A stretch of 16,156 nucleotides of DNA, from contig JBAXXY010000050.1 of the NCBI GenBank assembly GCA_037127655.1, forward strand, positions 1-16,156, in the 5' to 3' direction. The notes beneath the pieces are model-generated. The model saw only the letters and a program-made list of their open reading frames with translations, searched no databases and was not told where the DNA came from. This DNA comes from GWF2-38-69 sp037127655 (GTDB lineage: Bacteria; Verrucomicrobiota; Lentisphaeria; Victivallales; GWF2-38-69). The translations under genes were made by a program, and so were the position numbers. Positions within the stretch are counted from its first letter, which is position 1; each line of letters starts with the position of its first letter. Positions 1 through 7,652 of the stretch are shown here, piece by piece.

Positions 1-2
1 TC

Positions 3-593
3 TTTAGGCCCATTGGTAAGGCGTACTCATGGGTTATGCCTGAGTACATGAGAGAAGGCTTTGCCAGAATGGCCGATAATATTGAAATGCCAGATAGGCT
101 GATAAACTCCTTACTTCAAGCTAGATGGGATAGGGCAGGTATAGAGTTGGCAAGATTCGGCGCAAATACCACTTTAGGAGTAGCAGGATTTTGGGATTTT
201 GCTGATGAACATATGGGCATGCTTCCGCAGACAAACAGCTTCGGTATGACTTTCGCGTATTGGGGGATGGGGCCTGGATGCTACCTAATACTTCCAATTC
301 AGGGCAGTACTACGCTCAGAGACGGGATTGGTTTGATTGGCGACTATTTTGCCGATCCCATTACCTATATCCCTCCTTATACACTTGTCAACTTTATCAG
401 ATTAGGCATAAAAATGGGTATAGAGCTTAATGATATGACCTTGGTTATTGACAACTACACCAGGATGTATGATTCGAGCAAGGATCCTTACGAGACTATG
501 AAGAATATGTATTTTGCTATGAAAGTTGTAACTAATCAGGACTTAAAAACTAATGGTTTGAGAAACGATGGAGATACAAGCAGACATGAATAA
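3..593 (+). CDS. mlaA: MlaA (VacJ) family outer-membrane lipoprotein, 5' end outside window
   Basis: MlaA forms the outer-membrane part of the Mla system, which removes mislocalised phospholipids from the outer leaflet and passes them to periplasmic MlaC, keeping the outer membrane asymmetric. The reading frame is open from base 3 and starts with RPIGKAYSWVMPEYMREG, so the gene begins upstream; an ATG at base 36 is internal. The roughly 196 visible residues carry typical family blocks: MPEYMREG, a LLQARWDRAG stretch, ARFGANTTLGVAGFWD, the GMGPGCYLILP segment, and the RDGIGL / DPITY region. The signal peptide and lipobox cysteine are missing only because of the window edge. The C-terminus is ordinary for the family. 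The stop overlaps the start of the next gene by 8 nt, suggesting translational coupling. No mlaBCDEF genes lie in the window. Family assignment is confident; the lipoprotein nature is inferred from the family. Confidence 0.92.
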   Translation, partial: FRPIGKAYSWVMPEYMREGFARMADNIEMPDRLINSLLQARWDRAGIELARFGANTTLGVAGFWDFADEHMGMLPQTNSFGMTFAYWGMGPGCYLILPIQGSTTLRDGIGLIGDYFADPITYIPPYTLVNFIRLGIKMGIELNDMTLVIDNYTRMYDSSKDPYETMKNMYFAMKVVTNQDLKTNGLRNDGDTSRHE

Positions 594-1854
594 GTTAACT
601 AGAAAAATTATTTTATTGTTGTGCGTATTGATTATGGCTGTTTCAGCCAAAGCATCTCCATTGCTGCTTGTTGGTTATCCGGCTCAGGATCCTGACCTTG
701 ATACCCTTCGTTCAGGGCTTTTCTATCCTGGCGATGAGAGTTTCTCGTTTTTACAAAAGCAGTTTTTTATCAAGAATACTTTCTACAATCGTGGAATGGT
801 TTATAGCATTAGCATTCTAAAAGATCACCCTGACCTGAGATATAAACTCTGGTTGCAACCTAATCCTGCTAATATAGTCGTTCTTCTTCCAGGGCTAGGT
901 TCAAATTACACAAGTTCAAAAATCACAGCATTTGCCGAACTTTTTTATTTGAAAGGCTATTCTGTTCTTGCAATAAGCGATGTATTTAACTGGGAATTTT
1001 CAGAATCCGCATCGAGTGTCCTTACGCCTGGCTTCACTCCTGTTGATTCTGAAGATATATATTTTGCAGTAAGCAAGATATTAAACCGTATAGAATTAAC
1101 TCATCCTAAGAGGATAAAAGATAAACTCCTAGTCGGTTATTCTATGGGTGCTTTGCATACGCTCTTTATTGCTGATTTGGAAACAAAGTTAGGTTCAGAT
1201 AAAATTGGATTCTCCAGATACCTAGCACTCAATCCGCCTGTTGACTTGTTGTATGCCACAAAAAAACTTGACTCATATTATGCCATAGCAGCTTCATGGT
1301 CTCAGAAGCAAATAGACCAGGCTATAGCAAGAGCAGTAGATTTCTTAAGTAAACTTAATGGCAAAAAGTTCAATCAGAATGACAAAGTGCCAATGACTAA
1401 AGATGAGGCAAGGTATGTCATTGGATTTGACTTTCATAACTCCCTTGTCGAATTGATTTTTTCTATTAACTCCAGAGAGGATCTAGGCGTGATTAAAGCT
1501 CAGTCTTCATGGTTCTCTAGAGATGCTGTTTATAAGGAGATTGAACACTTTACTTTCGAAGATTATCTTGTTAAATTTCTGGAAAACTACTACTCCAATA
1601 AACTCAATATAAAGATGACAACAGATGAATTGAACAAATCATCTAGTTTGATAGCAATTGAGAACACCCTTAAAAATAATGACAAAATTAGGGTAATTGA
1701 TACTCAGGACGATTTTCTTGTATCTAAAGAGCAAGAAGCCTGGTTGGCAAATACTCTGGGCGGTAAACTTACTACGCTTTCAAACGGCGGCCATCTTGGC
1801 TATCTTCACTTCCGTCAAGCTTCAGATTTAATATGCAGTAAATTATCCGATTAG
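586..1854 (+). CDS. Secreted serine alpha/beta-hydrolase
   Basis: I chose the ATG at 586, not the in-frame ATG at 568, because it gives a clean signal peptide (MNKLTRK, then a hydrophobic core ILLLCVLIMAVSA, with cleavage near AKA-SP) and an ATGAATAA overlap with the mlaA stop. The 422-residue product has the alpha/beta-hydrolase pattern: an oxyanion-type loop LLPGLGSN, the nucleophile elbow GYSMG with Ser186, a candidate catalytic acid in TQDDFLVS (Asp376) and the catalytic His in NGGHLGY (His403). A long helical insertion (about residues 225-345) between nucleophile and acid would form a lid. The product is therefore predicted to be a periplasmic esterase, lipase or peptidase; the substrate is not evident. 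Overlap with mlaA suggests a role in envelope lipid handling, such as hydrolysing displaced phospholipid, but that is inference from context only. Confidence 0.8.
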   Translation: MNKLTRKIILLLCVLIMAVSAKASPLLLVGYPAQDPDLDTLRSGLFYPGDESFSFLQKQFFIKNTFYNRGMVYSISILKDHPDLRYKLWLQPNPANIVVLLPGLGSNYTSSKITAFAELFYLKGYSVLAISDVFNWEFSESASSVLTPGFTPVDSEDIYFAVSKILNRIELTHPKRIKDKLLVGYSMGALHTLFIADLETKLGSDKIGFSRYLALNPPVDLLYATKKLDSYYAIAASWSQKQIDQAIARAVDFLSKLNGKKFNQNDKVPMTKDEARYVIGFDFHNSLVELIFSINSREDLGVIKAQSSWFSRDAVYKEIEHFTFEDYLVKFLENYYSNKLNIKMTTDELNKSSSLIAIENTLKNNDKIRVIDTQDDFLVSKEQEAWLANTLGGKLTTLSNGGHLGYLHFRQASDLICSKLSD

Positions 1855-1866
1855 CCGGGTTGTTTT

Positions 1867-2415
1867 ATGCGGATTGAGTTTAAAGGCATAATTAAATTTC
1901 TACTCCTTGCTCTTGTACTTATTTCAACTTTTTCTGCGATAGGATTAACTCTCAATGTTGGAGACAAAGCTCCAGCTTTAAGTGTTACCACGGGTGATGG
2001 CAAAGTGATGACTCTAGAAATGCTACAAGGTAAAGTTGTGGTGTTAATTTATAATACAAGAGACACATTCAATAGAAATGCCAAGCTTAGAGAGACGCTT
2101 AACAAGTTTTATGAAGAGCAGTCCGATGAACGAAAATACAATTGTTTTAAACTCGCCATACTCGATTGTTCTTCGGCATTCTTTCCTATTGACTTTATAT
2201 GGAAGAAAAAACTAATTGAAGCTTCTAAATCAAAGAATATGGATATTTACGGTGACTGGGATGGAAAAGTAGCTGAAGATTATGATTTCAATCTGGATGA
2301 CAGCAATATCGTAATCATAGATAAAGATGGATTTATAAGATACCTTTCCAAAAAAGAGATAAAAGACGAAAATGAAATAAATAAGATTGAGAGGCTTTTA
2401 AATCAAATCACATAA
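1867..2415 (+). CDS. Exported YtfJ-like thioredoxin-fold protein lacking a catalytic cysteine pair
   Basis: The 182-residue product starts with a basic stretch and a hydrophobic segment (residues 10-26), fitting a signal peptide or anchor. The mature part begins LNVGDKAPALSV and continues with GKVVVLIYNTRD, the redoxin/AhpC-TSA-type beta-alpha-beta opening. Where thioredoxins or peroxiredoxins carry CXXC or a peroxidatic Cys, this protein has NTRDTFNRN with no cysteine. The later features, a short Asp-containing strand with cysteines (LAILDCSS), a DxDGK-like turn and VIIDKDGFIRY, match my memory of the YtfJ family of periplasmic proteins. It lies 12 nt after the hydrolase with only a weak ribosome-binding site (CGGGTT), so it is likely the third gene of the mlaA operon. 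Function is unknown; a redox role through an NTRD site is doubtful. Confidence 0.65.
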   Translation: MRIEFKGIIKFLLLALVLISTFSAIGLTLNVGDKAPALSVTTGDGKVMTLEMLQGKVVVLIYNTRDTFNRNAKLRETLNKFYEEQSDERKYNCFKLAILDCSSAFFPIDFIWKKKLIEASKSKNMDIYGDWDGKVAEDYDFNLDDSNIVIIDKDGFIRYLSKKEIKDENEINKIERLLNQIT

Positions 2416-2474
2416 GTTAGAATTGATAAATCAAGGACATAGTTCATTACTCACCAATAAAGACAACAAATGGA

Positions 2475-2482
2475 TAAGGAGA
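2475..2482 (+). promoter_or_regulatory. Ribosome-binding site of the asparaginase gene
   Basis: AAGGAG lies 8 nt before the ATG at 2490. This spacing favours 2490 over the second in-frame ATG six bases later. The 74-nt gap upstream contains a possible -35 (TTGATA at 2423-2428) but no convincing -10, so I do not call a promoter. Confidence 0.6.
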
Positions 2483-2489
2483 ATTCATT

Positions 2490-3551
2490 ATGAAGATGAA
2501 GGCTTTAATAGCTTTTGCAGTCGGAACACTGTTGTATGTAAGCGCATTAGCCGCTGACAAACCAACAGTCGTTATTCTCGCAACAGGTGGGACAATTGCC
2601 GGAGCAGGAACTTCTGCTTCATCAAATGCCTATACTGCAGGAGAGGTTACAATCAATACACTGATTGCCAGTGTCCATGGAGTTGATAAACTTGCAAATT
2701 TGAAGTTCGATCAAGTAGCAAATATTCCGAGTCAGGACATGAATGATGAAGTCTGGTTAAAACTCGCAGCATCCGCTCAAAAATATCTTGATGATGATTC
2801 TGTAAACGGAATAGTCATTACGCACGGTACAGACACAATGGAGGAAACAGCATTTTTCCTTAATCTCGTGCTAAAAACCAATAAACCTGTAATTGTTACA
2901 GGTTCAATGAGACCTTCTACAGCAATAAGCGCTGATGGCCCTATAAATCTCTATAATTCAGTAGCCGTAGCAGGTTCAGAACAGGCAAAAGGACTAGGCG
3001 TTCTTATAGTTATGAATGACAGGATTTACGACGCCAGAGATTGCACCAAGACAAATACCTCTACATGCGATACTTTTGCTTCGCCAAATACAGGTTCAAT
3101 AGGTTTTGTTGATTTCGGCAATATCAGGATATACAAATCCCCTCTCAGAAAGCACACAATGGACTCTGAGTTTAACATCAAAGACATCACAGCTCTTCCG
3201 AAAGTTGATATAGTCTATGAATATGAAAACGGCGATAATGATCTTATGAAGGCAGCCGCATCCAATCCTGACGTCAAGGGCATAGTTGTAGCAGGCGTGG
3301 GAGACGGTAATCTATTCAGGACAGATTTTACTCCGCTTAAAGATGCAAGAACCAAAAATGGTGTAGCTATAGTCATGAGTTCAAAAGTAGGCAGCGGTTG
3401 CGTTTGGAAGAATTCCGAAATGGAAAATGACAAACTTCAGTTCAACACTGCAGACACACTTAATCCTGCCAAGGCAAGAGTGCTTTTAAGAGTCATCCTT
3501 ACAAAGACAAATGATTACAACAAGATAGAAGAAGTCTTCAATACATATTAA
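2490..3551 (+). CDS. ansB: Periplasmic type II L-asparaginase
   Basis: It hydrolyses L-asparagine to aspartate and ammonia (some family members also use glutamine) in the periplasm. A 22-residue signal peptide (MKMKALIAFAVGTLLYVSALA-A) precedes a full-length asparaginase domain of 353 residues in total. The catalytic pieces are all visible: the first triad in ATGGTIAG (Thr35) with Tyr48; the binding loop IPSQDMND (Ser81); the second triad HGTDTMEET (Thr114, Asp115) with Lys187 in TKTNT; and a Glu in NSEMEND (Glu310) from the neighbouring subunit. The C-terminus IEEVFNTY matches the E. coli AnsB end (IQQIFNQY). The E. coli disulfide cysteines are not conserved; Cys185 and Cys193 instead flank the lysine loop. 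A permease gene follows after 33 nt, suggesting joint amino acid scavenging. Confidence 0.95.
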   Translation: MKMKALIAFAVGTLLYVSALAADKPTVVILATGGTIAGAGTSASSNAYTAGEVTINTLIASVHGVDKLANLKFDQVANIPSQDMNDEVWLKLAASAQKYLDDDSVNGIVITHGTDTMEETAFFLNLVLKTNKPVIVTGSMRPSTAISADGPINLYNSVAVAGSEQAKGLGVLIVMNDRIYDARDCTKTNTSTCDTFASPNTGSIGFVDFGNIRIYKSPLRKHTMDSEFNIKDITALPKVDIVYEYENGDNDLMKAAASNPDVKGIVVAGVGDGNLFRTDFTPLKDARTKNGVAIVMSSKVGSGCVWKNSEMENDKLQFNTADTLNPAKARVLLRVILTKTNDYNKIEEVFNTY

Positions 3552-3584
3552 TAAATTTTATACTGATCAAAAAAGTGGGGCAAA

Positions 3585-4826
3585 ATGGAAAATAATCATG
3601 GTGTCAGCGAAGTAAAAAACGGAGCAATTTTTACAAGTTCGTTGCTTGTGCTCGGTAATGTATTAGGAGTGGGCGTGCTTGCTCTGCCGATAACTGCGGG
3701 GCTTGGCGGGTTTATACCTGCTGTTATTGGAACTTTTGTAATCTGGCTTTTTATGCTTTTTGCCGCCTGGCTTATCGCATCAAAAATTAATCCAAATGAA
3801 AAAAACTTCGATTTGCCTTCATTCTACAAAGAGGAACTCGGGACTGGAGCCAAATGGATCGCCATTATCTGTAATTTGATTATTCTTTACGGAGTGCTGG
3901 TTGCATACCTGAGTGGATTTTCTTCAATGCTTACAGGACTATTTCCTGTTCTGGCAAACTATAAAACCCTGATAATAGTAATATATTTTATTATTGTAAT
4001 CGGGCTCATCCTTTATGGAATTAAAGCATTAAGAAAGGGTATGATTTTTCTGATGATAGCATTGTGGATATGCTTTATTTTAATGATCGTTACAGGTTTA
4101 TCTAAAATGCAGCCAAGTTTGCTATTGTACACAGACTGGAAATATATTCCAATAGTTTTGCCGATTGCAGTATCAGCGTTCCACTTCCATAATATTATAC
4201 CAACAGTTTACAAATCATTAAATAATAATAAGAAAGCAACATATAAGGCAATATTTATCGGCGTTCTGATAGGACTTTTCATAAACCTGGTATGGGTGGT
4301 ACTCGTACTGGGGACTTTGCCTGAAAATGGATCTGGCGTTACAAGCATTGTGTATGCTAATGTTCACAGTTACACGGCAAATGTTCCTATGAGTGCGGTG
4401 TTGCAAAATAAAGTATTTTCAATAGCAGGATTAATTTTTGCCTGCCTTGCCATTACCTCATCGTTTATGACAAATGGAGCAGGTTTGTTCGGATATATAT
4501 CTGATATTTGCTATCACTATTTGAAAACTGACAACAAGATGGTAATAGGAGCTATATCTTTTCTTCCTCCGCTGATAGTTACTTTAGTTTATCCAAATCT
4601 GTTCCTGAAGGCTTTATCGATAGTAGGGGGCGTAGGAGAAGATATTCTATTCGGAATATTGCCTGCGATTATAATTCTAAAGATCGCTAAACACTTCCCA
4701 AGGCACAAAGCTTCATTGAATATTATTGGTTATGTAATGTTCTTCGTGTGTTTATTTGTCCTGATATTTGTTCTGGGACAGAAGTTTGACCTGATAACTC
4801 TGGCTCCGCCAACGGTAAAGATGTAA
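3585..4826 (+). CDS. Amino acid permease of the HAAAP (tryptophan/tyrosine permease) family
   Basis: The 413-residue product is very hydrophobic, with about 11 predicted membrane helices. The first helix, SLLVLGNVLGVGVLALP, is the glycine-rich substrate/ion-binding helix typical of hydroxy/aromatic amino acid permeases (TyrP, Mtr, SdaC; TC 2.A.42). A further hallmark is the helix containing PIAVSAFHFHNIIPTVYKSL, which matches the F-x-F-H-x-x-IP-x-Y region of the family. It probably takes up an amino acid by ion symport across the inner membrane. Substrate is not readable; the family suggests aromatic amino acids, serine or threonine, while the asparaginase upstream hints at a neutral or acidic amino acid. 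The ribosome-binding site is poor (GTGGGG, 6 nt upstream). A strong terminator follows 13 nt after the stop. Confidence 0.82.
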   Translation: MENNHGVSEVKNGAIFTSSLLVLGNVLGVGVLALPITAGLGGFIPAVIGTFVIWLFMLFAAWLIASKINPNEKNFDLPSFYKEELGTGAKWIAIICNLIILYGVLVAYLSGFSSMLTGLFPVLANYKTLIIVIYFIIVIGLILYGIKALRKGMIFLMIALWICFILMIVTGLSKMQPSLLLYTDWKYIPIVLPIAVSAFHFHNIIPTVYKSLNNNKKATYKAIFIGVLIGLFINLVWVVLVLGTLPENGSGVTSIVYANVHSYTANVPMSAVLQNKVFSIAGLIFACLAITSSFMTNGAGLFGYISDICYHYLKTDNKMVIGAISFLPPLIVTLVYPNLFLKALSIVGGVGEDILFGILPAIIILKIAKHFPRHKASLNIIGYVMFFVCLFVLIFVLGQKFDLITLAPPTVKM

Positions 4827-4831
4827 TTTAA

Positions 4832-5704
4832 TTAAGTAGCACGGGCATCTTGCCCGTGTTTCTTTTTTTTACTGGCTTTAGACAGAAAATCTATATCGTC
4901 TTGATTCATTCCATTTTGAAGCGGGTGCCTAGCGTAACCCCAATAAATAAAGAAAACACCGCATAGAATCATTGGCAGTGATAGGATTTGACCCATTGTC
5001 AACCAATTAAAAGCCAGATATCCTAGCTGAGCGTCAGGAAGTCTGACAAATTCAACTATGAAACGGAATATCCCGTAAAGAGCAAGGAACATTCCTGAAA
5101 CAGCCATTCTCGGCCGCTCTTTGGCAGAATAAATCCAAAGAATTGTAAAAAGCAAAACTCCTTCAAAAATAAACTCATATAATTCAGACGGATGCCTTGG
5201 GAGTTTAGAAGGATCGTTTGGAAATATCATAGACCAGGGCAGGGAGCTTGGAGTACCCCAGAGTTCGCCATTTATGAAGTTTCCTATCCTTCCAAGTCCG
5301 ATTCCAATCGGGACTGTCGGCAGAATAAGATCCCCAACTTGAAAAAGATTTTTTCCAGTTTTTCGAGCAAAAAGGATGAATCCAATTATTACGCCTATGA
5401 CTGCTCCATGAAATGCCATTCCACCGTCCCAGACTTTAAAGATATCCAGAGGGTGATTGAGATAAAAAGAGAGATTATAGAAAATAACATAGCCTAGTCT
5501 GCCCCCAAGCAGTACACCGACCATTCCATAAAAAATCAAGTCCGAGATATTTTCCGACTTCCAGAGACCTTTAATTCTTTTTGATCTCTTTATCCCAAAA
5601 AACCATGCGGCAAGAAAACCCAGAAGGTACATAATGCCATACCAATGGATGCTCAGGAAACCAATTTTGAAAGCAACAGGATTAATTTCGGGAAGGATAA
5701 TCAT
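4832..5704 (-). CDS. lgt: Prolipoprotein diacylglyceryl transferase
   Basis: Lgt transfers diacylglycerol from phosphatidylglycerol to the lipobox cysteine of prolipoproteins, the first step of lipoprotein maturation in the inner membrane. About seven membrane helices are visible. Diagnostic motifs are the N-terminal LSIHWYGIMYLLGF, KVWDGGMAFHG (His99), the Lgt signature GLGRIGNFINGELWG (Arg139, Asn142), PRHPSELYE and GIFRFIVEFVRLPD. The family body ends near residue 278; the final HGQDARAT is encoded by the palindrome of the convergent terminator and is probably not functional. The start ATG overlaps the dxs stop by one base, so translation is likely coupled to dxs. The sequence looks closer to proteobacterial Lgt than the neighbouring DXS does, a hint of different ancestry judged only from memory. 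MlaA in this window is a likely substrate. Confidence 0.96.
   Translation of the reverse strand: MIILPEINPVAFKIGFLSIHWYGIMYLLGFLAAWFFGIKRSKRIKGLWKSENISDLIFYGMVGVLLGGRLGYVIFYNLSFYLNHPLDIFKVWDGGMAFHGAVIGVIIGFILFARKTGKNLFQVGDLILPTVPIGIGLGRIGNFINGELWGTPSSLPWSMIFPNDPSKLPRHPSELYEFIFEGVLLFTILWIYSAKERPRMAVSGMFLALYGIFRFIVEFVRLPDAQLGYLAFNWLTMGQILSLPMILCGVFFIYWGYARHPLQNGMNQDDIDFLSKASKKKKHGQDARAT
4840..4870 (+). terminator. Rho-independent terminator of the asparaginase-permease unit
   Basis: A perfect 8-bp stem (CACGGGCA, 4840-4847, with TGCCCGTG, 4851-4858) around a TCT loop is followed by a T tract (TTTCTTTTTTTT, 4859-4870). It is oriented for + strand transcription. It lies inside the 3' end of the convergent lgt frame, where the T tract encodes a lysine run and the palindrome encodes HGQDARA. 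On the - strand no T tract follows the hairpin, so termination there is less certain. Confidence 0.85.
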
Positions 5705-7575
5705 TATTTAAATTGAGTTGAAAGTTTATTCTTAATGGATTCGGCTATCAGTTCAGGAGAGAGACCCTCTTTTGCCTTTATTCCAGATACTGTTCCGTGA
5801 GGAATTATTTTATCAGGCCATCCGAAGTGGATAACTTTTCCATGCTTGGAGTCAATCAGGATTTCATCGACTATTGAAGCCAAACCGCCGGATATTGAGT
5901 TATCTTCAATCGTGGCAAGAAGTTGTCTGGTTGCAGATTTGATTAGTCTTTCCTTGTCGAAGGGTTTTATAAAAATGGCATTTATAACTTCGGCTTCAAT
6001 GTTGCCTTTTGATAATATTTCGGCAACTTTTAGGGCGGTAAAATACTCGACTCCCATAGTCCATATCGAAATATCCTTACCTTCTCTGAGGGTTAAAGAT
6101 TTACCCCACGAGTAATTCTTCTCGTCGAAATCAACTGGATAAACTTTTATTGAAGATTTGGGGTACTTGATCACGGCAGGGCTTTTTGACTGATAAGCCA
6201 TTTCCAGAAGCAACTCCATTTCTTCTGCCGTTGACGGATAAATTATGGAAAGGTTAGGCAGTGCCCTAATGTATGAAAGATCGTAAATTCCATGATGAGT
6301 CGGTCCGTCATCTACTATTCCAGATCTGTCAGTACAGATTATTACAGGCAGATTTTGTATGCAGATATCGTGATACAAACTCGACATTGCTCTCTGAAGA
6401 AAAGTGGCATAAACTGCAAAAATAGGCCTTGCCCCATTTACAGCAAGCCCAGCGGCAAAAACCACAGCGTGCCCTTCAGCTATTCCTACATCAAAAAATC
6501 TTTTTGGGAATTCGGCTGCAAACTTTCCAAGACCAGTTCCAGAACACATCGCCGCTGTAACTGTTACGACATCATCATGCTTTTTGGCAAGAGACACAAC
6601 TGCATTGCCAAAGGCTTCCGAAAAACTTAACGATCCATTGTCTTTCTTGATAACTTCCCCTGTACAAGGATCAAATTTGCCTAATCCGTGATATTTGTCC
6701 GGATACATTTCAGCTGGTTTAAATCCTTTGCCTTTTCCTGTAAGGACATGGAGGAGTACAGGGCTGTCAAACTCTTTAATTATTGATAAAGTGTGGATTA
6801 AACTTTCAATATTATGCCCATCAATAGGTCCGATATAACGCAGACCAAGTTCTTCAAAAAAAGCTCCTGGAACGATCATGCTCTTGATGCCTTCTTCAAT
6901 GCGGTTTACGAAATTATAGAGCTTTTTACCAACTTTTGGAATTTTTGCTAAATGGTGTTTTATATAATTTCTGAAGCGGTTATAACCTCTTTTCTGGATA
7001 AGGTTATTGAGATGTTTAGTCAGGCTTCCCACATTCTCGTCAATAGACATCTTGTTATCATTTAAGATAATGATGAGATTTTTAGTAGTAGTAGCCACAT
7101 TATTTAATGCTTCAAGAGAAATGCCGTTTGTTAAAGAAGCGTCGCCTACGACAGCTATTACTTTCTCATGCCCATTCTTTCTGTCTCTTGCCGCGGCTAT
7201 TCCCAATGCCGCTGAAATAGCAGTGCCTGCATGACCTGAACCGAACACATCGTATTCGGATTCACTTATAGATGTAAATCCCAGACAGCCACCGTCCTGT
7301 CTGAGAGTCCTGATAAAGTCTTTTCTGCCTGTGAGAATTTTATGGGCATAGCTTTGATGCGAAACATCCCAAACTATTTTGTCTTCGGGGGTGTTGAATT
7401 CATAGTGCAATGCTATTGTGAGCTCGACTATGCCGAGGTTTGAGGCCAGATGTCCGCCATTTTCTGAGGTAACTTCCAGGATTCTTTCCCTGATTTCCCC
7501 TGCCAGAGTTTCTAGCTGGAAAATAGTTTTGCGCCTCAAATCACCTGGAAAATTTACTCCATCTAAAATCGGCAT
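5704..7575 (-). CDS. dxs: 1-deoxy-D-xylulose-5-phosphate synthase
   Basis: DXS condenses pyruvate and glyceraldehyde-3-phosphate with thiamine diphosphate to give DXP, the entry to the MEP isoprenoid pathway and a precursor for thiamine and pyridoxal. All 623 residues are in one frame, the usual family length. Order of motifs: WDVSHQSYAHKILTGR (His73, DXS signature), SESEYDVFGSGHAGTAISAALG (residues 104-125), the cofactor motif GDASLTNG through LNDNKMSI (144-178), GPIDGHN (249-255), then the pyrimidine-binding half with DVGIAEGHAVVFAAGLA (Glu367) and DGPTHHGIYDLSYIRALP, and the C-terminal transketolase domain. The cofactor motif reads GDA where most enzymes have GDG, and IAEGHA replaces IAEQHA; I believe both occur in PVC-type enzymes. 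No good ribosome-binding site precedes the ATG. It is cotranscribed with lgt. Confidence 0.95.
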   Translation of the reverse strand: MPILDGVNFPGDLRRKTIFQLETLAGEIRERILEVTSENGGHLASNLGIVELTIALHYEFNTPEDKIVWDVSHQSYAHKILTGRKDFIRTLRQDGGCLGFTSISESEYDVFGSGHAGTAISAALGIAAARDRKNGHEKVIAVVGDASLTNGISLEALNNVATTTKNLIIILNDNKMSIDENVGSLTKHLNNLIQKRGYNRFRNYIKHHLAKIPKVGKKLYNFVNRIEEGIKSMIVPGAFFEELGLRYIGPIDGHNIESLIHTLSIIKEFDSPVLLHVLTGKGKGFKPAEMYPDKYHGLGKFDPCTGEVIKKDNGSLSFSEAFGNAVVSLAKKHDDVVTVTAAMCSGTGLGKFAAEFPKRFFDVGIAEGHAVVFAAGLAVNGARPIFAVYATFLQRAMSSLYHDICIQNLPVIICTDRSGIVDDGPTHHGIYDLSYIRALPNLSIIYPSTAEEMELLLEMAYQSKSPAVIKYPKSSIKVYPVDFDEKNYSWGKSLTLREGKDISIWTMGVEYFTALKVAEILSKGNIEAEVINAIFIKPFDKERLIKSATRQLLATIEDNSISGGLASIVDEILIDSKHGKVIHFGWPDKIIPHGTVSGIKAKEGLSPELIAESIKNKLSTQFK

Positions 7576-7622
7576 AGGACAATTAAACTTGTAAAAAATA
7601 TTTATGTTTAATGGTAAGCCAA

Positions 7623-7652
7623 CTAATAGATACTTGGTTCATCATTTTTCAA
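7623..7652 (-). promoter_or_regulatory. Possible promoter for dxs-lgt
   Basis: On the - strand TTGAAA (7647-7652) and TATTAG (7623-7628) are spaced by 18 bases, matching five and four of six sigma-70 consensus positions, and lie about 50 bases before the dxs start. In AT-rich sequence such matches arise by chance, so this is tentative. No CIRCE element or clear heat-shock promoter is seen for the divergent htpG in the same 172-nt gap. Confidence 0.3.

Noticed and set aside
568..585. Earlier ATG for the alpha/beta-hydrolase
   Set aside because: It would add a short acidic/polar extension before a clear signal peptide and increase the overlap with mlaA to 26 nt; the ATG at 586 gives a normal signal peptide and an ATGAATAA overlap.
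3573..3584. AAGTGGGGCAAA shared by 3573-3584 and 15926-15937
   Set aside because: A 12-nt match within 16 kb is expected by chance, and there is no extended similarity around it.
5192..5497. Open frame on the + strand inside lgt
   Set aside because: It lies antisense to strongly conserved Lgt motifs and its translation has no recognisable pattern; other antisense frames inside dxs, htpG, pepP and the ClpX-like gene were dropped for the same reason.
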